A DNA stretch of 64,000 nt, taken from contig MNCI01022494.1 in the NCBI GenBank assembly GCA_015680685.1, forward strand, positions 251,523 through 315,522, read 5' to 3'. The DNA is from Gnetum montanum. Its lineage: Eukaryota; Streptophyta; Gnetopsida; Gnetales; Gnetaceae. Shown here one piece after another: positions 43,319 to 55,400 of the stretch; the stretch's first letter is position 1, and every line of letters starts with the position of its first letter. The translations under genes and the position numbers were made by a program. The notes below the pieces were generated by a model. That model had not been told where the DNA came from. It did not search any database and was given only the letters and a program-made list of their open reading frames with translations.

Positions 43319-46300
43319 TCACCAACGATCCCACCATTTTGTATCAGCACCTTCGTCAAAGCTATTTGAACTCATCATCCCAAAATCAATTTGTTTATTC
43401 TGCTGTGCTCTCCTTCGATTGTCAAATTCATCCCATCCTTCAACCTGATCAGTGAATTTTTATGCATAAAATCTTAACAAAAAGAGTGAACATTTTTAAT
43501 CCTTGGTTATGTAATAAATAAATTCATAAACAAACCAACATGCAAATACCTGGCGGAGATCATCGATTGTTATTTCATTTCCATGTAAATTGATAGCAAA
43601 TAAATGTGAACATCCTTTCAATAATGATTGTGGAAATGATTTTAGACCATTGTGAGCAAGTTGCAAGATCTGTATGCGCATGATAGGCAAAGTTAATACG
43701 CAAGACACTCGTTTTTGCTTTTTCTTTTTTAGGATAGATATTGGGTGATTGAGGGTCATCTGAAAGTATAACGTCAGCATAACGAAGTTCATGATAAATA
43801 TTAGTAAGAACTTTGCTCGACCATCCTTGATTATATTTTTATTAAATTGTATAACCCTTCAATCATATCCACCAGCTCATTCATCCACCTAGGAATCTTG
43901 TTATGAACATATCTGAATGCCACTGTATCGAAAGCAAACATAGCAACTACAATAAATACATGCATAAAAAAATATTACAGCTAAATTTAGATAGTAGCAT
44001 ACCTTGAGATTCTTAAGGCTTCCCATTGTGTCTGGTAGCTCTTGCAAAAGATTGGATGAGAAGTTAACCTACAGAAGCATATGCAATGTAGTTTAGCATA
44101 CTCTTTAACCTTATTAGGAGCTAGGATTCATATTTATGACAAGTCAACATGCTGCAAACACAAATTAAGACTATTATATAAATATATTATTTGGAAAAGG
44201 TATTAATTACCTCAATAAGGGAAACACAATGTCCTATACTTGAAGGTAATGTTTGCAAACTGCAAGTTTCAATATCAGAAAACAGAAAATAGTATATAAA
44301 TACAACAATTTGAAACAATAAGTTTCATTGAATACAGTGTGAATAACAAAGGACCCAAGAAAAAGTGACAAACGTTTGCTTATTACTTAAGTGTAAATCA
44401 TAAATAATTTGTATACATAATGATTAAAACATAAAACAATACATTTAAACAGTGTTTGCACTACCCATTTAACTAATTTCAATTTTTAATTTAAGACATT
44501 TTGACATGTACTTTATGTGTTTAGTATGTTAATATTTTGTTTGTTTGTTTAGGTATGACAGAGCAATATTGCATATAACCTTATAAACAGGTTTGTATCC
44601 TTGGTCAAAAACCAATATAAAGAGAGAAATTGCATTTTAGTGGTTGCCTTCAAAAAGAAAGAAAACAGCAAGCATAAAGCAAGAGAAAATTACTCTTCTT
44701 CAACTTACCAGTTATTGTTCACCTTTAGCATTTCTAGCTCACTAAGCTGACCAATTTCATCAGGTAAGCTAACAATCTTATTTTCTGAAAGATCTAATTG
44801 TTTCAGACTGGTCAAGATGCCCAACTCTCGAGGTATAGTGACAAGTCTGCGGCAACAACAAAATATCCGTATAGCATTTAATAAGCATTTTGGAATAATA
44901 CAGCATAAATGTAATAAAGCAAACTTTTATTTATAAAAATGGTACAGCATTTGGACTTGTCACTGAATACATCATTTGGTCTTCTCTTTGTGATGAACAA
45001 ATAAATAATGTGTTAAGCCCAAATAAATGCTAGGTTGTTATTATCCACGATGTTAGCTTGTTGGGAAGGCTTGAGTGTTGCATTCTGGAAGTCACAGTTT
45101 GAATGTAAAGGGTTATGCTTAGCTAGTACATAGATCGTGCGCAGATAGTGGCTGACAAACTGTGTCCAATAGATCCCTAAGGTCACATTGAAGTAAAATA
45201 ATATTTTAGTTTCAGTTTCATTATTATTGGGGTATGGAAATTAATATGTTTGGAGATTTCATTTGTAGATATGTCTATTTATGCAGCTATGAAAGTCAAA
45301 TGTAAGTTATGCAGCTATGAAGGACTGAGTGTAGTAATGTGAGAAATCTGTGGTAGTAGGCAAGATTGCCCAACCCAAGTTCTGCAGTGATGTGATGCTC
45401 TTGTAGTCCTTTTATTGCATCTCTATTTTGTTGTTTGGTATGCATTACTTGATGTGTACTTCTTCTCTTTCTATGACCCTTTCCTATATTCAAAAAGCAT
45501 CTTTTGGTTTGTGAGATCTAGGTTTACTCCAATTTCATCTCCTTATCAATTCTACTAAAAATTTGTTGACAGGATGCACAAACAGTCCAATAAGATCGAT
45601 AATAAAAATAAAAGAACTTGCATGATAATTTAGTAACCAACAGGCATAAAAACATATGGATATAATGTAAATTAAAACCTACTGATTACAGTTTAGGGTG
45701 AAAGCAGTCAATTTTTTCAGCTTGGTTAGTCCTTCCCAGTCGAGTGCTTCATTTGAGAGATTATTTCTAGCAAATGATAGATTCTGCAAAAAGAATGTAA
45801 ATTAATTACATAACAATCAAAATAATTGCATGCCATAAAAGGTAGAAACATCTAAGAATGTGAATTAACTACATAACAATCAAAATAATTGCATGCCATA
45901 ACAGGTAGAAACATCTAAGACATCATTTAAAATTAAAATACCTTGAAACAACTTATTTACTGTCATTCTTTCTTACCTTTAGCTTGAACATATTCCCTAT
46001 CGCAGATGGTATTTCCCTAAAGCAGTTGCCTGTAAAGTCTAGTACACGTATTGATTCTGCAAAAGCCAAAACCTCTGGTGGTATAACCTAAATTCGTAGT
46101 CATCCCAAAAAAGCGACTGTGTCATAGGATACCATAAAACTTTAAAATTAAACAACAGTTATTATAATATTTAATGGTGAGCTATCATGCAAAAGATTCA
46201 TAAACTATTTCAGTACAGGATATACCTCTAATGATCTATTTGCTAATGACACAACACCAGAAGATTTCCAGTACTCAAGTTTAGCTTTCGGATTTTCTTT

Positions 46301-49300
46301 CCTGAGGTCACTTTCATTGTCATTTTTGGCATCAATTCTCTTAGCTGTTCCTGATGAAGAAGCATCCTTATTAGCAGCACCACTCTAAACAAGAAAAACT
46401 CTTATTTAGAAAGAAGAATTTTCAAGAAGAATAGATATATAGAAAAAATAGGAAAGTGAATACTCCTTCTGCATGACCAATTTAACTTCATCAAAAATCA
46501 ATTGCCGACAAACTCATGGCATGCCAGTAACTTCTTCCTATGTGAAAACTATATCTTTCCTTGATGTGTGTATCTTAATTGCTCACTTCACATTTTCAGA
46601 AAATCAGTGAGCTATATTACGATACAAGGAAGTCATGCAAAGAAACAGCTGAAACTGAATTTTGATTACTAGATCCTGAAGGTCTTAACATGGATATAAT
46701 AAAACACTTCCTATGTAGGTTTTCCAGTAATTAACTTTCAGGATAGTACCCTCTCCAAAATAAATTTTACATTGGCAACAAAAAGTAAAACTATTCCCAC
46801 TTTCAAAATCATTTGGCTAGAAGGTTAATCAAACAGACTTTAGGCTGTTAAAAATATCTCCACCTTTCAACACCATTTTGCCATGACATATAGATGTAAT
46901 TATATAAAAGTAAGTGAAATTGTATAAATCTGTGATGTAAAGTGTTATTAATAAGATTGTTTTGTTGATGCTTTCTTAAAAGGGGCAGTGTGAATTTGAA
47001 AGGCGCAACACTTGCAACATTATTTTTATGATAAGAGGGATTTTTACCTGATAACTAAAAATTACATTGGCACATCATTTCCCATGAAATGTCAAGTCCT
47101 ATGTCAAGGTCTTTCATAAATCACATTTGCACTGTTCAATATTTACCTGACTCAAAATTTTAGGGCACCAATTAACTTAATAAGTAATCATTTCTTCTTT
47201 GAAGGCGCCAAGATCTGGGTGGGTGCATCCTTAAAATTATATTAAATCTGCTACTTCATGCAATACACATCCAAAAATAAAGATATTCACAGCTATAACC
47301 ATAAGCCTTTAACACAAGGAAATTTCACAATAGCATGGGAACCACATAGATAAACTCAAAAAATACCATGAACTTCTACCTAAATGGATAGAAAGTAGGT
47401 TTGTCAACCCATTAAAACAATGATCTTAGCGTTGACAGGTTATACCACTCAACTTTGAAATAAAATGAACATCTCCATTGTGATTTGACAGCGCATTTTT
47501 TATTCCACTGTAATACTGGAAATTCAAGCTGAAGTTTAAAGACAGAAAAGCCTGTCATTATTGATATTGCAAATAGCAAAATATTTAACAATGGATTCTT
47601 TTAAATGAAAGAAGATCAACATTATAGGACTGCATTCCTTTGCCAGAAAGATATGTGTCATTACAACCCCAACACATCATCTAAAATGCACATAAGACGT
47701 ACAGAAGGGAAAGGCATTAACAGAGCTAATGAATACAGAGATTAATATTGAAATACAATGTCAGATGAACAAATTGAGATTTAACTTGGTTCCATGAAAT
47801 GAAACTTGTATTGCATAAACAGACATTAGAGGAAGACTTGGATTGACTTCTATTTCAAAGAAGCTAAAGGAATAGTGTCTTAAATTGTTTGGTCATGTCC
47901 AAAGAAGGTCCGATAACAAACCTATCAAAAGAGGTTGCCACATCACAATTACAGAAAAGATGCTGAACAGAAGATAAAAAAAGATATTAAAAAATGATTG
48001 AAGATAATATTTACAAATTGCAAATAGATAAGGCTCTAGCTCTTAATAGAGGAAAAAGGTAAAACAGAACTCAAGTAGCTAAACCCATTTTGTTAGGACA
48101 AGGCTAGGATGATGATGATAGACCAATTGGAGGATCTATTTAATCATCAAATAGGGTTGGTTTAAATTAACATTATCCATCAACTTCTTTCTTGCCATAA
48201 ATCAACTCAGTACAAAAAGATGTCAGATTTACCAAGATAGACACATAGCTCATGATATCACAAGCATAAATGTTCACAGAGGCATAATGTTATAAAAGAA
48301 CTTCTTTAGCAAAGCATTTCAAGGAAGCATACAATTTATTAATAACCATGACAATCTCAATGAGATATTTCTTGTCTCAATAAGCCACTATACTTGCCCT
48401 TTTCTGATTTAAGAGTTGCAGCTCCTGATAGAAACTCCCAACTTACCATGGGAAAATATTATTTAATGTTGTTAATTTATATACTCTTCAATCTGTGGTC
48501 AATATCAATAAAGTTAAATTTTATTATCAGAAACATAGATACCTACACTTTATACTAGCTTAGTTATATATTTATAGTATGTATCTATAATTTGGCCAAG
48601 AGAATCTTTTTTGTTCTTATAAGGGAAGAGCTACATGCTTACCAAATCCTCTGCAAGCATGTATAGAAAATTCTTTAGTAGAGAAATCAGAAACATGGCA
48701 TATGTACCCAATTGTATTGTTTGTTTTTTTCTGGGCATGGATATACACTATAAAATTGGCAAGAATGGTGGTATATAAAGATATTCTTGAAAGCTTTGAT
48801 TGCGTTGTGGATTATGTGAAAGAGCTTGGATTTCACTTAGTTAGAATGCTATCTACCTTTGTTTCTAATTTCCAATTTAGATGAAAATACTAGTTAGCAT
48901 TACCGATAGGCTTCCCACAAGCATTATGGATGAAAATATTATTTAGCGTTACCAATAATAGAAAATTATTCAACATTACAGATAGGCTCCCCTAGAGTGT
49001 TATGGACAAAATATTATTTAGAGTTACCAATCTATAACTCGTAGTTGACCCCTCAACCAGAAAAATATATGAAAGTTTTTTTTACTATTTAGAACTTGAA
49101 CAATCAGCAGTATGGGAAGATAACAAAATAAGGGTATAAAAAGGATCACCACCCAGAGGCTCAATGCCCATCCTGTCAAGTGGGCTCTTGGGAGTGAGGA
49201 GGATGAAGAAAAGCTTAACCTCTTTCAAGTGGCTACGCCTAAGCTTGAACCCGGGTCCTATGACTTGAGAAATGATAAGATAATAAAATAAGAGTATATA

Positions 49301-50801
49301 AGAATGAAAGATCATTGTATGAAATCACATAATGGTTAAGTTTGGTTATACAATACACATCAATTATATAACACTGCACAGGCATTTGAAACATTACATA
49401 GATCTGAAGAATTATGTCAATCAAATAGATAAGGAAGGTAAATGTTGTAAACAAACATGTAAATTCTAATAATGCTCCCAAGACTAATATTAGTTATAAA
49501 AACAACAGACTTTTCATTTTTTTCCTGTTTCCTTTTCCTTTGTTTCTCTTTTTGCACATTTTTGCAATAGAATCCATGTATCTCTATTTTATCTACATTC
49601 TAATTGCATTTTGTGTTTTGGCTTTTCATGTATGTTTCTGCAAGAAAAATTGGTGTTTCCATATCTGTTGCCATATTTTTTTCAGTGACCTGACCAGCTG
49701 GACCAGCCAGCCTACATGCTTTAGAAACCCCAAAGTTGTGGATTACTTTATAGAATCGTTAACTTTAAACTTTCAGACATTCAAATTCATAATACTTCAA
49801 AGTACATCTAACAACAACAGGTCTACCTCACCATTGTTACCAAAATTTTCAAAACAATAGCAAATGGAAAAGGAATAAGTGTTTACAATTCATAAAAAAA
49901 AACTCTAAGGAAATATGGAACCAATACTGATATTTAATCATTTAATTAGCAGTATGATCTCAATAAAAATGAAAAATTACCCCTTGGTGTAGTCCATAGG
50001 AAGCCATCAGCATGACTTTTGAACCATTTGATAGATTTGCATCCTTCAATGCGGTATGATCATCCAAAACTCTTCCTATTGCATTATTAATATGATCAAT
50101 GGTAAGAAAACGAATACTTAAACGATGGCAATTCATTCAATGTCTAACAAGTATTAATACCATGTGTATGGTGAAGAGAATTGTGATAAGACCAAAAACA
50201 AATTCAATGAGATGATAAGATTAGAAATTAAGCACATGGATTCAAACAATGTTAGATGAGATATATGTGTGCTGCTTGAAAAGATCTAAACAGTACATTA
50301 GGAAACCAAAGATAGCCATATACAAAGGAGTTTATTAACTTATGCAGCAGGAAATCTGAGAAGCAGCAGCTTCTCATTTTTTACCACGGTATCCATCCAG
50401 TTTTTCTATGCTGCGGAACAGCTTCATGTGTGCAAGTTCATTAAAAACATTATCCTTAATCTGTGAACGTTACACAACAAGCTTCGCCGATGACGAAGTT
50501 AAGGCACATGAGGGTATGGACTCAGATCATACAGATAGGGAGCCGGAATAGACATAGCTAAAATTATGAGAACTAGTTTTCGTTTAACATACATGACAGA
50601 GACAACAGCAGCGGAATCTAGGGCAGAAAAGTAACCTTTAAAAATGAGTTTCTGCCCACGCGGAAGGACATTGGTCAGGGTTTGCAGCCGTACTTTGAGA
50701 TCTTTGACACTGGTGAGAGCAGGCAGAGTCAGCTGCAATGTTTGTTTGCCAAATTTGATACTGAGATTAATGGAGTCTTCGCCAGAATTCTGTGGCTCCA
50801 T
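43319..50801 (-). CDS. Ubiquitin-like domain plus leucine-rich-repeat protein, 10 exons
   Basis: Counterpart of Arabidopsis At2g30105 (LRR and ubiquitin-like domain protein). Exons in coding order: 50801-50636, 50075-49981, 46384-46226, 46087-45977, 45783-45683, 44846-44709, 44259-44211, 44068-44003, 43669-43550, 43444-43319; 1131 nt, 376 residues, all phases join and all introns are GT/AG. Residues about 10-87 form the ubiquitin-like domain (LSIKFGKQTLQLTLPAL, NVLPRGQKLIFKGRVLDDHT, NGSKVMLMASYGLHQG); no C-terminal Gly-Gly for conjugation. Residues about 130-330 hold LRRs (LDFTGNCFREIPSAIGNM, LDLSENKIVSLPDEIGQLSE, LPSSIGHCVSLIEVNFSSN, LPDTMGSLKNLKILQLAHNG). The tail VEGWDEFDNRRRAQQNKQID is conserved in the family. 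Biochemical role unknown. Intron 1 has an unusual donor (GTTACT); intron 2 is 3.6 kb. Confidence 0.93.
45793..45919 (-). repeat. 63-bp tandem duplication in an intron of the LRR gene
   Basis: Two copies starting at 45793 and 45856, nearly identical (ACATAACAATCAAAATAATT in both). It lies between exons 45977-46087 and 45683-45783 and does not touch splice sites. Confidence 0.9.
49119..49301 (-). mobile_element. Possible SINE-like insertion in intron 2 of the LRR gene
   Basis: A GC-richer block of about 140 bases is flanked by a 20-odd-base imperfect direct repeat (ATAACAAAATAAGGGTATA at about 49122 and ATAATAAAATAAGAGTATA at about 49279). On the minus strand it begins with ACCCGGGTTCAAGC, similar to an RNA polymerase III B box, and ends near TTTTTATACCC. 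The long duplication fits a retroposon; no A box was recognised. Confidence 0.4.
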
Positions 50802-52483
50802 GGCCTCGCTATTCGGCCTCCTGCACAGCCTTTGCTCTAAAGTGCTCTTGTTTGCTGGCCTTTAAGACTGTTAAAGCCTACTTGACCAGACTTATAGTGT
50901 TAGCAGAGTAAACGGTAATTGTGGACCCTGTATTTTACATTGGTGAGTGGTGGGTTTTGCTGACCAGCTACGACTATACTGCCTGTATATTAGTTTTGCT
51001 GGTTAAACGACTTATGTTTGTAAAAAACAAAAGAAAAATGTAAATATATATATTTTTATTTTCTTTCTTTAAGCGTAAACCATTTCGGTCCCAAGAAGGG
51101 TTACCTATGCTTGGTATTAATGCAGTACATGATTTAATTTGATATTGAAATAGGTTAAAGGAAATATGGCTGTCATGTCTTAAAAAAATGAATAATAGGA
51201 TTAAAAAAATTGAAAGTAATTCAAAGTACATTACATCAATGAAGAGAGAATCTAAAGAAAAATCCAAAGTTTTGGGATGCTTTTTCAAGTTTTTAAAGGT
51301 AAGAAAAAAGATTAAACCTTGCCCTTATTTGGAAGCACCATCATGGGTCTTCACTTCTTACTGAAAGGTTTTTTGTAAACAGAAGGAGAAAACTCTCTCT
51401 AAAGACAAAAGCAAACATCAATTAGAAAAGATAAACAAATAACAACAAAAGTTGAAAGCTTCCTATCTTTGGGTCTCTAAAACAAACAAACAAAATTTAA
51501 TACTACAAGAAACAAATTAATTGTTCAACTTTCTTGGAAGCTTTTTTGCTTAAGATGTAACTGAAAAATAACATCATTGAAAATATGATATTTAACTCCA
51601 AAAAAAGGTCATTATTATGCACTTGCTGCTGTGAAATAGTTGCAGAATGAAACTTCAAAGTGGTAAGACGTTTGATTTAGAAGCCTCCAATCATGGGTTT
51701 GATTTTGGTAGGCAATGCTAAGTTATAAAGTTTTAATTGGAGTATATATATCTTAGGGTGTACCTATATTTCAATTATTTTAGGTCAATAGTACAGAGAA
51801 CAAATGTCCAAACACATTTCCAAATGCAAAGAAATGAAGAAAATAAAGCATGTTGATTACCAAGAATGATATCATTGACATTTGGTTGAAAGTTATTACA
51901 AATTGTAGAAGTCCATTTCTAATTAGATGCGAAAAAACACTTAAAAAGAAATGATGTTTGCTCAGTAAGTATTGGAATTGGAATTGTAACCATGTTGTTA
52001 TTTAAATAAAACTTTACATGAAATTTGTGTAATAAAAACTATGGAAGATGAGCAACATGCTGTTACCCCTTTCCCAATAAATTTAATATTGAAGTAAACA
52101 GTTTGTGAGGGTTTTTTTCTTTTTTGTTGCATCGTGTAAAATTTTACTACTGGATTGAAATTAAGCTTTCCAGTACAGTAGATCCTTTTATGTTCCGCTT
52201 GGAATGTAATAAGTCTCTCGTTTCGGTATCACTAGAACGAAACCTATTTAAAAAAAATAAAAAAATGCAGAACTTATCTTCACTTGGTAGCACGCTCACA
52301 GAAGATGAGTTGCTTTACGGACTTGTAAGCAGCAACGAATAACCGTCGTGTTGAAATTTGAAAGACAACATACCATTACTGTAAGCTGAGCTCGATTTTC
52401 TGGCGCAGGAAAACTAAAATTGCAAGGTTTATCACAGTTGCAGCACTTGACAGTGAGCTAAAACTTGCAGAGATCAGCAAGTC
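50802..52483. other. Divergent intergenic region between the LRR and CPBP genes
   Basis: The two genes point away from each other, so both promoters should lie in these 1.7 kb. No clear TATA box is assigned. The interval is AT-rich with an ATATATATTTTT run near 51044-51058. No further gene seen. Confidence 0.5.
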
Positions 52484-55400
52484 ATGGCGCTGCTTACTAC
52501 GGCAGGGGCGACCAGAATTGGAATTCTAAACAAGCCCCCTTCTTCATACATTGGGAGCTTTAAGCGCTATCATCAAAAATGGACTAACATGCTCGTATGT
52601 GCACGTTGTTGCAAAACCTCCGGCAACGGAAGCAGCGGAAAACCAGCGAATAACAGCCACCCAAAATTTGTCAAGGTGACTGAATTTGCTGTGCCACCTA
52701 CAATGAATTCTATTATTGTTATTATCATTATTATTCCAAAATATAGCTCTAATAGTCATGCAAATAGCGTGGTGCATGGCCAATGAACCAATCGATTATA
52801 AAATTTGGTGGATTTTCTAGGAATGAGGGGCGGTGTTGATGAGTAAATAGAATTTAGGTGGTCTAAATGCGTTAATTTAGCATTTTCACAATGCTTAAAA
52901 AGTTTATGAACAGTTGGATTTGCTAACAAAATATTTGCTATTGGAAATCCCAATCAGATTATGAATATGCTTAACGGTCATTTTTGGTTTATTTATTACC
53001 TTATTATTCATCTTCATTTTGAAAGTATTGTATTGGTTGTCGGAACTGAAACACAACATTTACCAGCGCTGTCTATTAAAGTTGAACCAAGACTAACACC
53101 TCATTGTATCACGCCCGTGGACGCCATGATATTAGAGTTGTTCATTAAAAAGACTGAATGTTTGGGCAGACATAAGGGCTACTTTAAAGTTATTAATCAA
53201 ATTGGCGGTGTTCAGTTGACAGGTGGTTGGTAGATAATAAGGTTCACGTCATCATGGAAACCTAAAGCTTAACTTAAATGCACTTTTTGGTCTGGTCTTT
53301 TCTATGGTTTTCCTGGTAGATAGACGAGGATTGTAATCGCTTGGTTTTGACAATTCAATTTGGACACTTAATGATTATAGTTTCTTGGTTTTGACAACTC
53401 TGTTGGTCTCTTTCTTTCCTAAATGGTTCCTTCGAACCGGATTTGTCTAGGTCTTTTTGCCTGCAAAATTTGGAATGACTGTTTTCTAATTCCTGAATTC
53501 TTTAATTTTTAGATTAACTGTATTTTCCAATTAGAAGCATAGTTCTAATGTGATATATAAAAGCAAACTTTGTAAGCAGAATTTTCATATACAAATGAAG
53601 GTATTAGCAAGCGAAAGGAAAATTTTAACAATCTATAATTTGTTTAACCAAAGATAGATCATAGTTAATAGTTGCTGTTTCTACAAGGATGTTTTGAAAC
53701 TGGTGATGATATCTTTTTGCGCCACCCTGAATTTACTCATATATGAAGTTAAGTCTGGAAAGGTACACATAAGTATGCCAAAATCTTTACAAGATCTTGC
53801 AGCAGCTTGGACTTGGATCAGTGGAACTTTATACATTAATAAAATTTGAAATACTTTGCTAGCACATGTAATCTTTCAAATCTGGCAGGAAAGAAATTGA
53901 ACTTTTAAAGGTGCAAAAATCAAACTAGATAGAGTATGGTGGCTAACAATAAAAAATTTGAAAGAGAATATGACATAAAATTGGATTTGACTACTCAAGT
54001 CTTTGAGCTGTACATAATTATAATTTTTGGTTTCTGAAGTTAAGATTAGATTGGTACTTTCAAATTATTATTTTATTTTTAAACTTTTCATTAGAAATTT
54101 TATCCTATCATCTGGGTTACTTGTTAAGATCGCAAGACTAATCTTATTCTACTTCAAGTCATATTTTATGAATATAATCTATTTTTTCTTGTTAAGATCC
54201 CAAGACTAATCTCATTCTACTTCAAGTCATATTTTATGAATATAATCTAATTTTTTCTTGTTAAGATCCCAAGACTAATCTCATTCTACTTCAAGTCATA
54301 TTTTATGAATATAATCTATTTTTTCTTGTTCAAAAAAAACCAGATGAAGGTTAATCTTTTTATGAATTTTTATAGAAATTACATGAAAGAAGAAATCAAC
54401 ACTCAAATAAAATTCAGTTAGTTTTCTCTTATTTACGAAGAGGAAGTGAGATGTCCTGCTCTGTGCTTGATTAGTTACTTTGTTTTTAGAAATTCTGATT
54501 CCTTTTACAATTTTCTAGGGATTTTGTCTTGTAGTCTAAAGTTAACCTTTGAGTCCTATTGTCAGCAGAAAGTTGTTTGTGATCTTTTTAAGATTGAAGG
54601 TATTATTTGTTTATATTCTACCATTGCAATTTATTATAGTAGTTTGGACAATAGGTTGGTGCCTTGGTAGAGCCTCATCATTATCCTACCCTTGTTCCAA
54701 CAAAATGGACCCTCCTCTACTAATAAAATTTGAAGTGTAAGAAGTGTGGTGGTTACACTAAGATTGAAGAAGGGCTGTGACATAGAGAATGATATTTGAT
54801 TGTGGTTGCTTTTAAAATGGGAAGAATCGAAAGCTGTAGGTCAAGCTCAGGATGAGTAATACCAACTGTGAATTTTCTTGTTTTTATTTAACCCAAAAAA
54901 ATTACCATTATGCATGTTTAACAAAAACTAGTTATTGTGCAATCTAATCTTGGTTTTGAAGCTCTCGTATCGATTGCAGGACTTTTCAAAACTTTCACAG
55001 GATTTACCATGCGATCTCACAGACTTGTGGACATCTGTATCCTTATATTTCTGCCTTCTACATGTTCCATTAGGTGTGGGAGGCTTAAGCATTATTTCTA
55101 AACTTTTAAATCAAACAGATCTTACTCCAGAAGTTAAGGTGATTGATCTTGTTTGAGACTGAAGATTTCCTGCCGTGTCTTCCAACTCTTATCAGTAATT
55201 TTGATTCATATGCTTATATTCTGAAATTACTGGGATTCTTCTCATCATGCAGTCTGATAATTAATTGACAGGCTATATCTTTGGTGTTTACACAAACACT
55301 GGAGCTTATCGGAGCCATCCTTCTGGTCAAATCAACCTACAATAGTATTGATCCTGTAAAAATGTTCAAATTGCATGGAGCAGATATTTGGAATGGAAGG

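Noticed and set aside
49235-49260. tRNA gene suggested by GGGTTCAAGC
   Set aside because: No cloverleaf or A box could be built around it; better explained as part of a short repeat.
52961-53233. 90-codon frame as an extra exon of the CPBP gene
   Set aside because: Exon 1 splices in phase directly to 54980 to give a continuous family-like protein; the frame has no CPBP similarity and lacks convincing splice sites.
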